A program made the translations under genes and the position numbers. Shown piece by piece: positions 21,786 to 31,127 of a DNA stretch of 64,000 nucleotides. Each line of letters begins with the position of its first letter. The stretch's first letter is position 1. Source of the stretch: Vibrio litoralis DSM 17657 (GTDB lineage: Bacteria > Pseudomonadota > Gammaproteobacteria > Enterobacterales > Vibrionaceae); the NCBI RefSeq assembly GCF_000426765.1, contig NZ_AUFZ01000002.1, forward strand, positions 49,475-113,474. Reading direction: 5' to 3'. The notes below the pieces were generated by a model. The model did no database searches. It was not told the DNA's origin and saw nothing but the letters and a program-made list of their open reading frames with translations.

Positions 21786-22334
21786 ATGTTGGATGTTTTA
21801 TTTTTAGCGTTAGCATTAAGCATGGATGCGTTCGCGGTTTCGATTGGGTTAGGTGCAAAATTAGTTGGTCAAACTAAGAAACCGACTGCATTAGCGATAA
21901 AGGCTGGGGTGTACTTTGGTGTGGCGCAGGCACTAATGCCATTTATCGGCTTCTTAGGTGGTCATGGAGTGCTTGGCTGGGTAGAAGGTTATGCACCTTA
22001 TATCGCATTTGTGTTGTTATTGTTTATTGGCGGCAAGATGATTTATGAGTCGTTTGTCGAAGGCATTGAAGAAGATTTTTGCCAGATCACCCATCGAGTG
22101 ATGTTAACTCTGGCGATTGCCACCAGTGTCGATGCGATGGCGGCGGGTTTTAGTTTGCCGCTGCTTGATGTCGACCCATTCTTGGCCTGTGCTTTGATTG
22201 GTATTGTCACTTTCTTGTTTAGTTTTCTTGGGGTGTTTATTGGCCGTAAAAGTGGAACCTGGTTGGAAAGTAAGGCGGAATTATTGGGTGGTTTGGTATT
22301 GATAGGAATCGCATTTAAGTTTTTATTGGTTTAG
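21786..22334 (+). CDS. mntP: Manganese efflux pump MntP
   Basis: Inner-membrane Mn(II) exporter of 182 residues with six predicted helices in two repeats of three. The repeats show the paired acidic motifs [17 protein letters not shown] (residues about 6-22) and [18 protein letters not shown] (about 108-125), where the aspartates are part of the metal path. The family protects cells from manganese overload. In E. coli the gene has a yybP-ykoY Mn riboswitch; I could not recognise that motif in the 193-bp leader here. It is followed by a small membrane protein gene 74 bp downstream. Confidence 0.95.
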   Translation: MLDVLFLALALSMDAFAVSIGLGAKLVGQTKKPTALAIKAGVYFGVAQALMPFIGFLGGHGVLGWVEGYAPYIAFVLLLFIGGKMIYESFVEGIEEDFCQITHRVMLTLAIATSVDAMAAGFSLPLLDVDPFLACALIGIVTFLFSFLGVFIGRKSGTWLESKAELLGGLVLIGIAFKFLLV

Positions 22335-22408
22335 TGATCTTTAATTCATCCATTTGTCATGCTTGTCACTATACTATTTATAGACCCTATTAATAGTGAG
22401 GTGATGCG

Positions 22409-22645
22409 ATGTTGACACGTTACGCAGGTATGACCCCAAAGAGCCAAAGTTACTTATTTACCTTTGGTTTGGCTTTAACTTTAATTGGTATGATGGTCAC
22501 GGATATGTGGCTGCCGATGGTGGCGGGTGCGATTATTTTAGCCGGGCTGGCGGTTGAGTCTTGGATCCGCATTCTCTACATCATTCCAATGAAGAAACAG
22601 CTCACCGAGCTGACGGTGCGATTAACTCGGCTTGAGCATAAGTAA
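22409..22645 (+). CDS. Small inner-membrane protein of unknown function
   Basis: A 78-residue protein I do not recognise. Two hydrophobic segments (about 16-31 and 34-56, the second reading LPMVAGAIILAGLAVE) are followed by a short amphipathic, charged tail (KKQLTELTVRLTRLEHK) that could form a helix or coiled coil. GTGAGGTG lies just upstream of the ATG at 22409. It follows mntP in the same direction and is closed by its own terminator (22665-22697). Codon use resembles the neighbours. A role in metal handling is possible only by proximity. Confidence 0.75.
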   Translation: MLTRYAGMTPKSQSYLFTFGLALTLIGMMVTDMWLPMVAGAIILAGLAVESWIRILYIIPMKKQLTELTVRLTRLEHK

Positions 22646-22664
22646 CCTAAACTAAATATTACAG

Positions 22665-22697
22665 CGGTCTATTCTTGGTTAAGGATAGGCCGTTTTT
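22665..22697 (+). terminator. Terminator between the small membrane protein gene and tusA
   Basis: CGGTCTATTCTT (22665-22676) pairs with AAGGATAGGCCG (22681-22692) through G-U and Watson-Crick pairs over a GGTT loop, and TTTTT follows. Its T-run overlaps the tusA stop codon on the other strand. Confidence 0.8.
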
Positions 22698-22944
22698 AGT
22701 TTAAGCCTTTTTTGATCACGAACTGATAGGGTAGATCGTCGGTACTGGCTTGTAATAGCTGGTGGTCCATAAAGCGGCAGAAGCTCGGAATGTCACGAGT
22801 GGTCGATGGATCATCGGCGGTGATTAATAATATTTCGCCATCTTGCATGGTACGAATCGTCTTTCTTACCATCATCACTGGCTCTGGGCAGCGCAAGCCT
22901 AGGGCATCTAATGTTTTACTGGCATTTTTAGGATCGAATGACAT
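22696..22944 (-). CDS. tusA: Sulfurtransferase TusA
   Basis: Small sulfur carrier of 82 residues that takes sulfur from IscS and passes it to TusBCD for 2-thiolation of tRNA wobble uridine. The motif [14 protein letters not shown] holds the active cysteine at position 19, the same number as in E. coli. The final strand YQFVIKKG is typical. It works on the same tRNA position as MnmE-MnmG, encoded earlier in this window. It is transcribed alone and convergently with the small membrane protein gene. Confidence 0.96.
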   Translation of the reverse strand: MSFDPKNASKTLDALGLRCPEPVMMVRKTIRTMQDGEILLITADDPSTTRDIPSFCRFMDHQLLQASTDDLPYQFVIKKGLN

Positions 22945-23177
22945 AACCGTTTAACTCTTAGTGTGATGTGTGACGAAAAATGAACCGAGATAATACTGAT
23001 GGAGAAAAAAAAGGCAATCGGGATTTAGTAAAGCGAGTTTTATTTACTAGTGTTAATGCTGAGAGTTCAATGTATTCCTATTGATGGAATGGACTAACTC
23101 CTGCTTCCAATCTGAATTTATCTTAAGCTTATTTGCTGCCGCTATTCGAATATCCACGAATAGCGGTTTTCTTTTTT
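22945..23177 (+). ncRNA. Candidate small RNA ending at an orphan terminator
   Basis: The 257 bp between tusA and cyaY have no gene on the plus strand, yet they end in a strong plus-strand terminator (23139-23177). A second possible hairpin ATTCC/GGAAT lies at about 23074-23090. A GATAATAC element at 22989-22996 could be a -10, with TGTGATGTGTGACG upstream, but no good -35 is visible. I match it to no known sRNA family. The 5' end is undetermined; the coordinates give the whole possible interval. Confidence 0.4.
23139..23177 (+). terminator. Strong plus-strand terminator without an upstream gene
   Basis: Perfect 10-bp arms CCGCTATTCG (23139-23148) and CGAATAGCGG (23157-23166) are followed by TTTTCTTTTTTC. 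On the minus strand no T-run follows, so it does not serve cyaY. The nearest upstream plus-strand gene ends before the tusA gene. Confidence 0.85.
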
Positions 23178-23201
23178 CTTCTGTTTTTAAACCTTGAGAC
23201 G

Positions 23202-23516
23202 TTACGCCCACTCAATGGTTTCGTTGGCGTGTTTCTCACATTCGGTTTTCACTAGGCTGAAAAGTTCTGCACCTGTTTTTGAGCAAATCCACTCACCGTC
23301 ATTATATTTGAAATGGTAACCACCGGATTTTGAAGCCAGCCAAATCTCATGCATTGGCTCTTGGCGGTTAATAATGATTTGACTACGGTCTTCAAATTCG
23401 AGTGTCATCACATTACCTGACACGTCATAATCAATATCTGCGCCAGAATCATCAATCGCTTCTTCAATTTGCGTCATTTGAATATCGACTAATTGGTGGA
23501 ATTCCGTATCGTTCAT
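23202..23516 (-). CDS. cyaY: Iron donor / frataxin-like protein CyaY
   Basis: Bacterial frataxin, 104 residues from the chosen start, that modulates IscS-driven iron-sulfur cluster assembly. The acidic first helix (EFHQLVDIQMTQIEEAIDDSG) and strands DYDVSGNVMTLEFEDRSQ and EPMHEIWLASKSGGYHFKY are typical. I choose the ATG at 23516 because AGGATG lies 8 nt upstream and family members begin MNDTEF. The ATG at 23525 has its AGG directly adjacent. It is divergent from lptM, as in other gammaproteobacteria. Confidence 0.95.
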   Translation of the reverse strand: MNDTEFHQLVDIQMTQIEEAIDDSGADIDYDVSGNVMTLEFEDRSQIIINRQEPMHEIWLASKSGGYHFKYNDGEWICSKTGAELFSLVKTECEKHANETIEWA

Positions 23517-23611
23517 TGGTTTCATCCTATTGGTTGAGATAGCTTGGCTATTGCTTTTCTTGTGTGTGGTGCGATTATAGGGGGCATTGAATCATTAATC
23601 ACGATATCACA

Positions 23612-23842
23612 ATGAAAAAAACAACTTTTAGCTTACTTGCGTTAACCGTACTTGGCTTAGCCGGTTGTGGTCAAACCGGGCCACTTTACTTGCCGGATGA
23701 AGAGCCAGCCCCGGTTAATACTGGTGAAGTTTCTATTTCAGGTTCTGATGGCGGAACCGTGACTGTTAAGCCTGTGGAAACTGAGCAACCAGAACCCGCG
23801 ACAGAATCGACTCAGCCTGCAGAGGCTCAAGACGCAAAATAA
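23612..23842 (+). CDS. lptM: LPS translocon maturation lipoprotein LptM
   Basis: Small outer-membrane lipoprotein (YifL family) of 76 residues that helps oxidative maturation of the LptDE LPS translocon in E. coli. The lipobox LAGC places the lipidated cysteine at residue 19, and the conserved CGQTGPLYLP follows directly. The rest is a low-complexity, acidic, Pro/Glu/Thr-rich tail. It sits 11 bp before lysA, the standard yifL-lysA/dapF context, and is probably the first gene of the lptM-lysA transcript. Confidence 0.92.
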   Translation: MKKTTFSLLALTVLGLAGCGQTGPLYLPDEEPAPVNTGEVSISGSDGGTVTVKPVETEQPEPATESTQPAEAQDAK

Positions 23843-23853
23843 GGACGAGAACA

Positions 23854-25107
23854 TTGGATTTTTTTAATTATCAGGATGATGGTCAGCTTTGGGCTGAAGA
23901 CGTCTCTCTTACGCAATTAGCACAACAACATGGCACACCACTTTATGTGTATTCTCGTGCCACATTAGAGCGCCATTGGAAAGCATTTGATTCCTCGGTT
24001 GCTGATCACCCGCATTTAGTTTGTTATGCCGTGAAAGCCAATTCGAACATTGGCGTGCTTAATGTACTGGCTCGTTTAGGTTCTGGCTTTGATATCGTGT
24101 CTGGTGGTGAACTTGAGCGTGTGATTGCCGCAGGTGGCGATCCGAAAAAAGTAGTGTTTTCTGGGGTAGGCAAAACCAGCGCTGAAATGAAGCGTGCGTT
24201 AGAGCTTGGTATTAAGTGCTTTAATGTGGAATCTGAACCTGAGCTTGAGCGCTTAAATAAAGTCGCCGGTGAGCTTGGTGTGATTGCTCCGATTTCTTTG
24301 CGTATTAACCCAGATGTTGATGCACATACCCACCCTTATATTTCGACCGGTTTACGTGATAACAAATTTGGTATCGCGTTTGATCGTGCACCGCAAGTGT
24401 ATAAATTTGCGCATAGTTTAGAAAACCTCGATGTACAAGGCATTGATTGCCATATCGGTTCTCAATTAACCGACCTTGCGCCGTTTATTGACGCGACTGA
24501 TCGCTTACTTGCGCTGATCGACCAACTGACTGAGCAAGGCATTAATATTCGTCACCTTGATGTTGGTGGTGGTCTAGGTGTGGTTTATCGTGATGAATTG
24601 CCGCCACAACCGTCGGAATACGCTAAAGCCTTATTATCTCGCTTAGAAAATCACGGTCATTTAGAGCTAGTGTTTGAGCCGGGACGTGCCATTGCGGCGA
24701 ATGCGGGTGTACTACTGACTAAAGTAGAACTACTAAAACCTACTGAGCATAAAAACTTTGCGGTGATTGATGCAGCAATGAATGATTTGATTCGTCCGGC
24801 TTTGTACCAAGCTTGGATGGATATTGTTCCGGTAGCCCCTCGTCAAGGTCAGCCTGCTACTTATGATTTAGTTGGCCCAATTTGTGAAACCGGTGACTTC
24901 TTAGGTAAAGACCGCGAGTTAGTGCTAGAAGAAGGCGATTTACTGGCAGTACGCTCTGCAGGTGCTTATGGGTTTGTGATGTCTTCTAACTACAATACTC
25001 GCACTCGCGCCGCTGAAGTGATGGTGGATGGTTCTGCTGTTCATCTTGTTCGTCAGCGAGAAGAGTTGAGCAGCTTGTGGGAATTGGAAAATATCCTACC
25101 AGAATAA
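23854..25107 (+). CDS. lysA: Diaminopimelate decarboxylase
   Basis: PLP enzyme (fold type III) that converts meso-diaminopimelate to lysine, 417 residues. The PLP lysine is in CYAVKANSN. HIGSQL, the glycine loop DVGGGLG, EPGRAI and the substrate motif CETGDFLG follow in the expected order. The start is a TTG at 23854 with AAGGA about 8 nt upstream, giving the conserved MDFFNYQDDGQLWAE. A strong terminator (25121-25151) separates it from dapF, which makes its substrate. Confidence 0.97.
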   Translation: MDFFNYQDDGQLWAEDVSLTQLAQQHGTPLYVYSRATLERHWKAFDSSVADHPHLVCYAVKANSNIGVLNVLARLGSGFDIVSGGELERVIAAGGDPKKVVFSGVGKTSAEMKRALELGIKCFNVESEPELERLNKVAGELGVIAPISLRINPDVDAHTHPYISTGLRDNKFGIAFDRAPQVYKFAHSLENLDVQGIDCHIGSQLTDLAPFIDATDRLLALIDQLTEQGINIRHLDVGGGLGVVYRDELPPQPSEYAKALLSRLENHGHLELVFEPGRAIAANAGVLLTKVELLKPTEHKNFAVIDAAMNDLIRPALYQAWMDIVPVAPRQGQPATYDLVGPICETGDFLGKDRELVLEEGDLLAVRSAGAYGFVMSSNYNTRTRAAEVMVDGSAVHLVRQREELSSLWELENILPE

Positions 25108-25120
25108 ATATAACAGCTTA

Positions 25121-25151
25121 CGCCCTAACGTTAGTTTCGTTAGGGCGTTTT
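25121..25151 (+). terminator. Terminator between lysA and dapF
   Basis: Perfect arms CGCCCTAACG (25121-25130) and CGTTAGGGCG (25138-25147) then TTTTA. It probably only reduces readthrough, since dapF starts 20 bp later with no obvious separate promoter. Confidence 0.85.
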
Positions 25152-25171
25152 ATTTGAATTAATGAGGCGAT

Positions 25172-26002
25172 ATGCATTTCCATTTTTCTAAAATGCACGG
25201 TTTGGGTAATGACTTTATGGTGGTCGATTGTATTACTCAAAACATCTTCTTTTCACCTGATCTGATCCGCCGTTTGGCCGATCGCCATACTGGTGTCGGT
25301 TTTGATCAATTGTTGGTGGTAGAAGCGCCCTATGATCCAGAAACTGATTTTCATTACCGCATCTTTAATGCCGATGGCAGCGAAGTAGAGCAATGTGGTA
25401 ACGGCGCGCGCTGTTTTGCCCGCTTTGTACGCATGAAAGGGCTCACCAATAAATACAGCATTAATGTCAGTACCAAAAAAGGTCGCATGGTGCTTAAAGT
25501 AGAAAGCTTAGATTCAGTGACCGTTAACATGGGTCAGCCGATTTTTGAGCCAAGCAAAATACCTTTTAAAGCAAAACAAGCGGAAAAGACCTATATTTTA
25601 CGTGCTGGTGAACACACATTATTTTGTGGCGCAGTCAGCATGGGTAACCCACATGTGGTGACGATTGTTGAAGATGTCGATACTTTTGATGTCGATAACA
25701 TCGGGCCGTTAATGGAATCTCATGAGCGTTTTCCTGAGCGAGTCAATGCCGGCTTTATGCAAATTATTGATCGTCAAAACGTTAAGTTACGTGTGTATGA
25801 GCGTGGTGCGGGTGAAACTCAAGCTTGTGGTAGCGGTGCTTGTGCTGCGGTTGCAATCGGTATTGACCAAGGGGTACTCGATCAAGAAGTGACAGTACAA
25901 TTGCCTGGCGGTAAGCTGCGTATTTTCTGGCAAGGTCAAGGCAAACCGCTATACATGACAGGCCCTGTGGCGCATGTGTATGACGGACAAATTAGCTGCT
26001 AA
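25172..26002 (+). CDS. dapF: Diaminopimelate epimerase
   Basis: Converts LL- to meso-diaminopimelate, giving both the substrate of LysA and a peptidoglycan building block. It has 276 residues. It is a cofactor-free racemase with two catalytic cysteines: C75 in [17 protein letters not shown] and C219 in [15 protein letters not shown]. Both are present, and the two halves show the usual internal similarity. The start [17 protein letters not shown] is canonical. The gene is followed by DUF484 and xerC, the same order as in E. coli. Confidence 0.98.
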   Translation: MHFHFSKMHGLGNDFMVVDCITQNIFFSPDLIRRLADRHTGVGFDQLLVVEAPYDPETDFHYRIFNADGSEVEQCGNGARCFARFVRMKGLTNKYSINVSTKKGRMVLKVESLDSVTVNMGQPIFEPSKIPFKAKQAEKTYILRAGEHTLFCGAVSMGNPHVVTIVEDVDTFDVDNIGPLMESHERFPERVNAGFMQIIDRQNVKLRVYERGAGETQACGSGACAAVAIGIDQGVLDQEVTVQLPGGKLRIFWQGQGKPLYMTGPVAHVYDGQISC

Positions 26003-26051
26003 ATTTAGATAGCCATATAATTAACAATACATTTCAAACATAGAGTGAGTG

Positions 26052-26771
26052 ATGCAAGCGGATCATTTGACTGCCGAAACGGTAGCAGAATATTTAAAAG
26101 ATAATCCTGATTTCTTTTTACATCGTCCTGAGCTGGTGGACCGCTTAGCCATTTCCCATCAGCAACAAGGGGCGGTTTCTTTGGTTGAAGTGCAAATGCG
26201 CCGTCAACGTCAGCGTATCGAAGAGCTTGAAGAAGACATTACGCAAATGATGTCTTTGGCAGCCAAAAACGATCGCACTTTCCATCAACTAATGGAACTG
26301 CAAAAGTCGTTACTGGCTTGTCAATCCATCGAAGCGCTTGATCAAGAAATCATGCAATATAGCCGCAAGATCGGCTTGAAATCACACCTTTTATTGCTTG
26401 ATAACGTTAATTCAAGTTGGCAGTTATCGCGCGACACCTACCAGAGATTTGCCACCAATCACTTAAATGGTAAAGATGCTTACCTTGGTCGTTTAAATCG
26501 CCAAGACCGTTATGCGTTATTTGGCGGTGATCGTTTTGCTAACAATGAGATGTCCGAATTAGGCTCTTACGTGATTTTGCCTTTGGCAGCGCATAGTAAA
26601 AAATTGGGCTTATTGGCTTTTTCTAGTCAAGAAGGCGGTCATTTTCAGCCAGAAATGGACACCTTGTTTTTGCGCCACCTGACCGAGTTAGTCACTTTTA
26701 TGGTTCAGCTGCTTGATGAACAAATGGAATCGAGCGAGCTAGAAACCTTAAGCTGCGCCAATGAATCCTAA
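26052..26771 (+). CDS. DUF484 family protein (YigA-like)
   Basis: A 239-residue cytoplasmic protein of the DUF484 family, whose biochemical role is not established. A short N-terminal segment typical of the family ([21 protein letters not shown]) is followed by a long charged helix (about 45-80) and a GAF-like second half. I start at the ATG at 26052; a GTG codon directly before it is in frame. It overlaps xerC by 11 bp. The dapF-DUF484-xerC-yigB order is conserved in gammaproteobacteria, which suggests a link with XerC or cell-envelope growth (inference). Confidence 0.88.
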   Translation: MQADHLTAETVAEYLKDNPDFFLHRPELVDRLAISHQQQGAVSLVEVQMRRQRQRIEELEEDITQMMSLAAKNDRTFHQLMELQKSLLACQSIEALDQEIMQYSRKIGLKSHLLLLDNVNSSWQLSRDTYQRFATNHLNGKDAYLGRLNRQDRYALFGGDRFANNEMSELGSYVILPLAAHSKKLGLLAFSSQEGGHFQPEMDTLFLRHLTELVTFMVQLLDEQMESSELETLSCANES

Positions 26772-27702
26772 TTTCCCTGCTAGTTTAGCGAGATCACTAC
26801 AACGCTTTTATGATTATTTACATCATGAAAGAGGCTTAAGCGGCCATACTCAAGCTAACTATCAGCGTCAGTTAACCATTATGACTCAACAACTGATTGA
26901 TATGGGGATTACCGAATGGCAGCAAGTCGACGCCGCCTGGGTAAGACAGTTGACCACCAAAGGGATGCGCGAAGGATTAAAAGCCAGCAGCATTGGCACG
27001 CGTTTATCGTCTTTGCGTAGCTTCTTTGATTATCTTATTTCAATCGATGAGTTAACCGCTAACCCTGCTAAAGGCGTATCAGCGCCGAAGAAAAAACGCC
27101 CTTTACCTAAAAACCTTGATATCGATTCGGTTGGTCAGTTGTTGGAAATGAATGACGATGACCCACTTTCGATTCGTGATCGCGCCATGATGGAATTGAT
27201 GTACGGCGCAGGCTTACGTTTAGCCGAATTAGTCAGCATTGATATCAATCACGTGCAATTAAGTGTTGGTGAAATTCGCGTGATCGGTAAAGGCAATAAA
27301 GAACGTAAAGCGCCGTTTTCTGGCCAAGCTAAACAATGGTTAGACCGTTGGTTGCAAGTACGCTCTAGTTTGGCCAATGAAGAAGAGCCAGCGTTATTTG
27401 TCTCCAAACGTGGCACACGCATTTCACATCGTAATGTGCAAAAACGTATGGAAGAATGGGGCATTAAACAAGGCGTTTCTAGTCATATTAGCCCGCATAA
27501 ATTGCGTCACTCATTTGCCACTCACATGTTGGAATCAAGCGGCAATTTAAGAGCGGTGCAAGAATTACTAGGCCATGAAAATATCTCGACTACTCAAATT
27601 TACACTAGCTTAGATTTCCAACACTTAGCTAAGGTTTACGATAACGCACACCCTAGGGCGAAGAAGAATCGCGCGCCATCAAACTCTGAATCGGACGATT
27701 AA
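26761..27702 (+). CDS. xerC: Site-specific tyrosine recombinase XerC
   Basis: Resolves chromosome dimers at dif together with XerD and FtsK. It has 313 residues. An N-terminal SAM-like DNA-binding domain (about 10-95) precedes the catalytic domain. All six catalytic positions are visible: R153 (GLRLAE), K177 (GKGNKER), H247 and R250 (HKLRH), H272 (LLGHE) and Y281 (TQIYTSLD). It starts inside the end of DUF484 and ends 37 bp before yigB. The operon position is the known one, so this is the housekeeping Xer protein and not a phage integrase. Confidence 0.97.
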   Translation: MNPNFPASLARSLQRFYDYLHHERGLSGHTQANYQRQLTIMTQQLIDMGITEWQQVDAAWVRQLTTKGMREGLKASSIGTRLSSLRSFFDYLISIDELTANPAKGVSAPKKKRPLPKNLDIDSVGQLLEMNDDDPLSIRDRAMMELMYGAGLRLAELVSIDINHVQLSVGEIRVIGKGNKERKAPFSGQAKQWLDRWLQVRSSLANEEEPALFVSKRGTRISHRNVQKRMEEWGIKQGVSSHISPHKLRHSFATHMLESSGNLRAVQELLGHENISTTQIYTSLDFQHLAKVYDNAHPRAKKNRAPSNSESDD

Positions 27703-27739
27703 CCCTTTATTCCACACTAAATCAAACTAGGAGCTACCT

Positions 27740-28471
27740 ATGTCATTACGCTTTTATCGCAACATTCCCACCATTAAAGCCATGACGTTTGATTTAGACG
27801 ATACCCTCTATGATAACCATCCAGTGATTGTCGGCCTTGAGCAAAAGACCGCTGACTGGATGCATCAACATCACCCGATCAGCCAAAACATGAGCCATCA
27901 AGAATGGCGCTTGCTGAAATTCAAACTAGCCGAGCAAACGCCGTTTCTACAAAGTGACGTTTCTGAGTGGCGTTTTCAGCAAATTCGTCAGGGATTAATC
28001 CATTTGGGTTACGATGATCCAAAAGCTTCTCAAGCGGCTAAATCGGCAATGGATCAAGTGGTGATTTGGCGTCATCAAATTGAAGTACCACCAATGTCCC
28101 ACCACGTGATGGCGAAGCTTAAACAGCAAATGCCGCTGATCGCGATCACCAACGGCAACGTCAACCCGGATAAAATTGGTCTTGGTGAGTATTTTGATTT
28201 GGTGCTTAATGCCGGTCCTGATGGTTGGGCAAAACCACATAGTCAAATGTTCGAAACCGCACTAGTACATCTCGGCTTACCGGCTGAACATGTTTTGCAT
28301 GTAGGTGATAACCTGATTTCTGATGTCGCAGGAGCGAAATACGTTGGCATGCAAGCCTGTTGGATTAATGATTATCACAAATCACTTAAACATGAAGATT
28401 ATGGGCGAGTACTGCCGGATGTAGAGATCACCGCTCTTGAGGATTTGTTGGTTTTTATCGATAAATCATAA
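27740..28471 (+). CDS. yigB: HAD-family phosphatase YigB
   Basis: HAD-superfamily phosphatase of 243 residues. In E. coli YigB dephosphorylates the riboflavin precursor 5-amino-6-(5-phosphoribitylamino)uracil and also FMN. Motif I is FDLDDTLYD with the nucleophile aspartate, motif II is the ITNGN region, and the last motif is HVGDNLISDVAGA. A helical cap lies between motifs I and II. AGGAGC lies upstream of the ATG at 27740. It ends the dapF-DUF484-xerC-yigB group. A LacI-type regulator starts 20 bp downstream, where the conserved order ends. Confidence 0.93.
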   Translation: MSLRFYRNIPTIKAMTFDLDDTLYDNHPVIVGLEQKTADWMHQHHPISQNMSHQEWRLLKFKLAEQTPFLQSDVSEWRFQQIRQGLIHLGYDDPKASQAAKSAMDQVVIWRHQIEVPPMSHHVMAKLKQQMPLIAITNGNVNPDKIGLGEYFDLVLNAGPDGWAKPHSQMFETALVHLGLPAEHVLHVGDNLISDVAGAKYVGMQACWINDYHKSLKHEDYGRVLPDVEITALEDLLVFIDKS

Positions 28472-28491
28472 TTAACATATTTGGTGAATGC

Positions 28492-29490
28492 ATGGTTACC
28501 ATGAAAGATGTCGCAATATTTGCTGGTGTTTCCACTGCAACGGTCTCACGTGTTATAAATCGCACCACTTATGTTGAGCCTGTGACACAAGAACGAGTTG
28601 AGCGTGCAATTAAAGAGCTCAACTACCGTCGTGATGCTCGTGCAACGGCTTTGGCTAATCGTAGTAATAATACACTCGGTTTATTAACCGGTAATTTAGC
28701 GGATCCTTTTTTTGCCTTGATTGCTAAAGGGGTCGAAGAAGTTGCCCGAACCAATGGTTATCAACTAGTTGTTGTTAGTGGGGAGCATAATGCTCAACGA
28801 GAAAAAGAAGGGCTCGACTTTCTCATTAGCCAAGGTTGTGAAGCTATGGTTGTACACTCAAAAATGCTTGATGACATCACTCTTATACAATACGCAGCGC
28901 AACTTCCGGCGATGGTATTGGTCAACCGTACCATTGCACAGATATCCAATCGTTCTATCTGGGTAGACAACCGAGTGGGCGCACGAAAATCGGTTGAATA
29001 TTTGATTCAGCAAGGTCATCGTAAGATCGCATGTGTTACCAGTGACTTGCCCATTGAAGATCGAGCCGACCGCCTTGAGGGTTATCGAGACGCAATGAAT
29101 GCTGCCAACTTAGCAATTCCAACAGGTTGGGTAATCAACCAAAACTTCAGCGAGTTAGGAGGAGAACATGCAGGTCGTCAGCTTATTCAATCCTGTCCGG
29201 GCGTCACTGCGGTAGTGACGTTTAATGATGTAATGGCAGCAGGCTTAATGACTAGTTTGCATGAACAAGGTTTATCGGTCCCAAATGATATTTCTGTAAT
29301 TGGGTTTGATGATGTACTACTTGCACGTTATCTCTATCCTCGATTGACCACCATGCATAACCCGATTGATGAAATGTCGATTTATGCAGCGAAGTTAGCT
29401 TTAAATTTAAGTAAAGAGGGTTACTCTCCACCAAAACTACATCAATTCGAAGCAAGCTTAGTTATTCGTCAAACCGTCAAAGAGGTATAA
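28492..29490 (+). CDS. LacI-family transcriptional regulator
   Basis: Repressor-type regulator of 332 residues. The N-terminal helix-turn-helix reads TMKDVAIFAGVSTATVSRVIN (residues 3-23 region), with the hinge near ALANRSNNTLG. The effector-binding, periplasmic-binding-like part fills residues 60-330 and includes DNRVGARKSVEYLIQQGHRKIA. It resembles the GalR/MalI branch. Its likely target is the perfect palindrome at 29533-29550, between this gene and the NhaC-type antiporter gene. MalI controls a MalY-type gene in E. coli, and a MalY/PatB gene lies downstream here, so that parallel is suggestive. The effector is unknown. Confidence 0.9.
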   Translation: MVTMKDVAIFAGVSTATVSRVINRTTYVEPVTQERVERAIKELNYRRDARATALANRSNNTLGLLTGNLADPFFALIAKGVEEVARTNGYQLVVVSGEHNAQREKEGLDFLISQGCEAMVVHSKMLDDITLIQYAAQLPAMVLVNRTIAQISNRSIWVDNRVGARKSVEYLIQQGHRKIACVTSDLPIEDRADRLEGYRDAMNAANLAIPTGWVINQNFSELGGEHAGRQLIQSCPGVTAVVTFNDVMAAGLMTSLHEQGLSVPNDISVIGFDDVLLARYLYPRLTTMHNPIDEMSIYAAKLALNLSKEGYSPPKLHQFEASLVIRQTVKEV

Positions 29491-29532
29491 AAGATTGGAT
29501 AAAACTGTGATGAATATTACATTCGAACACTC

Positions 29533-29550
29533 CATGTAAGCGCTTACATG
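29533..29550. promoter_or_regulatory. LacI-type operator palindrome
   Basis: CATGTAAGCGCTTACATG is an 18-bp perfect palindrome with the central CG dyad typical of LacI-family operators. It lies 43 bp after the LacI gene and 89 bp before the antiporter start, the only sizeable gap in the module. Confidence 0.8.
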
Positions 29551-29639
29551 AAAACAATACATCGCTCTCATTCTACCTACTCTGTGACCGTTACTATCCA
29601 CTTCGAACAAACACTACATCGATCCTGAGGATAAATAAC

Positions 29640-31115
29640 ATGACAAACTCTAAGCCTCTGCCGTCATTCGGATTAGCACTCGCTCCGATTGCGGCGATGT
29701 TTGCACTTCTAGCTGTCGGATACGGAATACTCGGACTTCGCATTGAAGTTCTATTGCTGATTTCAGCTGCCTTTACTGGTCTTATCGCGTACAAACTTGG
29801 GTACAACTGGGATGACATCATTAATGCCATCGTAGAAAAACTGGCGAAAGCGATGCCTGTGATTCTAATTTTGGTCTCGGTTGGAGGTCTTATTGCCAGC
29901 TGGATGGTCAGCGGTACAATTCCTTACATGGTGTACTGGGGGCTTAAAATCATCAGCCCTGAATATATTCTTATTGCCACTTTCTTTGTTACTAGCGTCG
30001 TTTCCGTTTGTACTGGTACATCTTGGGGGTCTGCAGGTACTGTTGGTGTTGCGCTCATGGGGGTTGCAGCAGGTCTTGACGTTTCGCTAGCCGCAGCAGC
30101 GGGTGCGGTTGTATCTGGAGCATACTTTGGTGACAAAATATCACCATTGTCAGATTCTACCAACTTTGCTCCCATCGTTTCTGGCACTACCCTGTACGAA
30201 CATATTCAACATATGCTTTACACTACATTACCGGGTTTTGTGATTGCATCAGTAGTATTCTTCTTTGCGGGTCAAAGTGCTGATATCGCCAATATTCACG
30301 AGCCAGAGAAAGTCGTCCAAATCATTTCTGATTTGGATAATCTATACAACTTCAATATTTTACTTCTGGTACCACCAGTCATGATTTTGTGGGGAGCTTT
30401 ATCTAAGAAGCCAGTTTTACCATTGATGCTTGGTGCATCGGCCATCGCAATTGTTTTAGGTATGTTTTTTCAAGATTTCACCCTAAAACAAGGTTTCCAA
30501 GCTTACGTAGATGGTTTCAATATAGCGATGTTTGAATCAAACGGTCACAGTGTAAATGGTTTGGTTCCCGATATCGCTAAGCTACTTAATCGTGGCGGTC
30601 TGTTCTCAATGATGAGCACTATTTTACTCGTTTTCTGCGCATTCGCCTTTGCAGGAGTCTTAAGTTTAACAGGTTCACTAAACGTAGTACTTGGAAAGTT
30701 TTTACATACAATTCATACCACAGGCAAGCTTATTGCTTCGACTGTTGTGGCTACTATCACCGTGGTTTTTACAACCTCTGACGGTAAATTAGCATTATTG
30801 ATTCCGGGCGAATTGTTCCAAAGTGCTTATCGTAAAATGGGTTTAGACACGAAGAACCTTTCTCGAACTATCGAAGATGCGGGCACTATCATTGAGCCGT
30901 TGGTGCCTTGGACTGCCGCAGGTATCTACATGGCAAGCACACTAGGAGTGGCAACGTTAGATTACCTACCTTGGGCTATTCAATGTTACACCGGAGTGAT
31001 CTTCGCGCTAATTTACGGTTTTACTGGTTTTGGTATCGCAAAAGCAAAGCCTGAGCAAAACGAACAGCAGACTGCTGATGAACATTCGAATACAGTAACA
31101 GTAGAAATAAAATAA
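29640..31115 (+). CDS. NhaC-family Na+/H+ (or substrate/ion) antiporter
   Basis: Inner-membrane secondary transporter of 491 residues with about 11-12 helices. The NhaC-family block SGAYFGDKISPLSDSTNFAP is intact, as is the TGTSWGSAGTVGVAL segment. NhaC relatives include Na+/H+ antiporters and malate/lactate exchangers such as MleN, so the substrate is open. Gene order (LacI regulator upstream, C-S lyase 12 bp downstream) suggests that it moves a metabolite handled by the lyase rather than serving general pH control (inference). AGGAT lies upstream of the ATG. Confidence 0.88.
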   Translation: MTNSKPLPSFGLALAPIAAMFALLAVGYGILGLRIEVLLLISAAFTGLIAYKLGYNWDDIINAIVEKLAKAMPVILILVSVGGLIASWMVSGTIPYMVYWGLKIISPEYILIATFFVTSVVSVCTGTSWGSAGTVGVALMGVAAGLDVSLAAAAGAVVSGAYFGDKISPLSDSTNFAPIVSGTTLYEHIQHMLYTTLPGFVIASVVFFFAGQSADIANIHEPEKVVQIISDLDNLYNFNILLLVPPVMILWGALSKKPVLPLMLGASAIAIVLGMFFQDFTLKQGFQAYVDGFNIAMFESNGHSVNGLVPDIAKLLNRGGLFSMMSTILLVFCAFAFAGVLSLTGSLNVVLGKFLHTIHTTGKLIASTVVATITVVFTTSDGKLALLIPGELFQSAYRKMGLDTKNLSRTIEDAGTIIEPLVPWTAAGIYMASTLGVATLDYLPWAIQCYTGVIFALIYGFTGFGIAKAKPEQNEQQTADEHSNTVTVEIK

Positions 31116-31127
31116 GGTAAATCATTG

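Noticed and set aside
27249..27464. 71-codon frame antisense to xerC
   Set aside because: Shadow frame within a conserved gene, without start signals or recognisable features.
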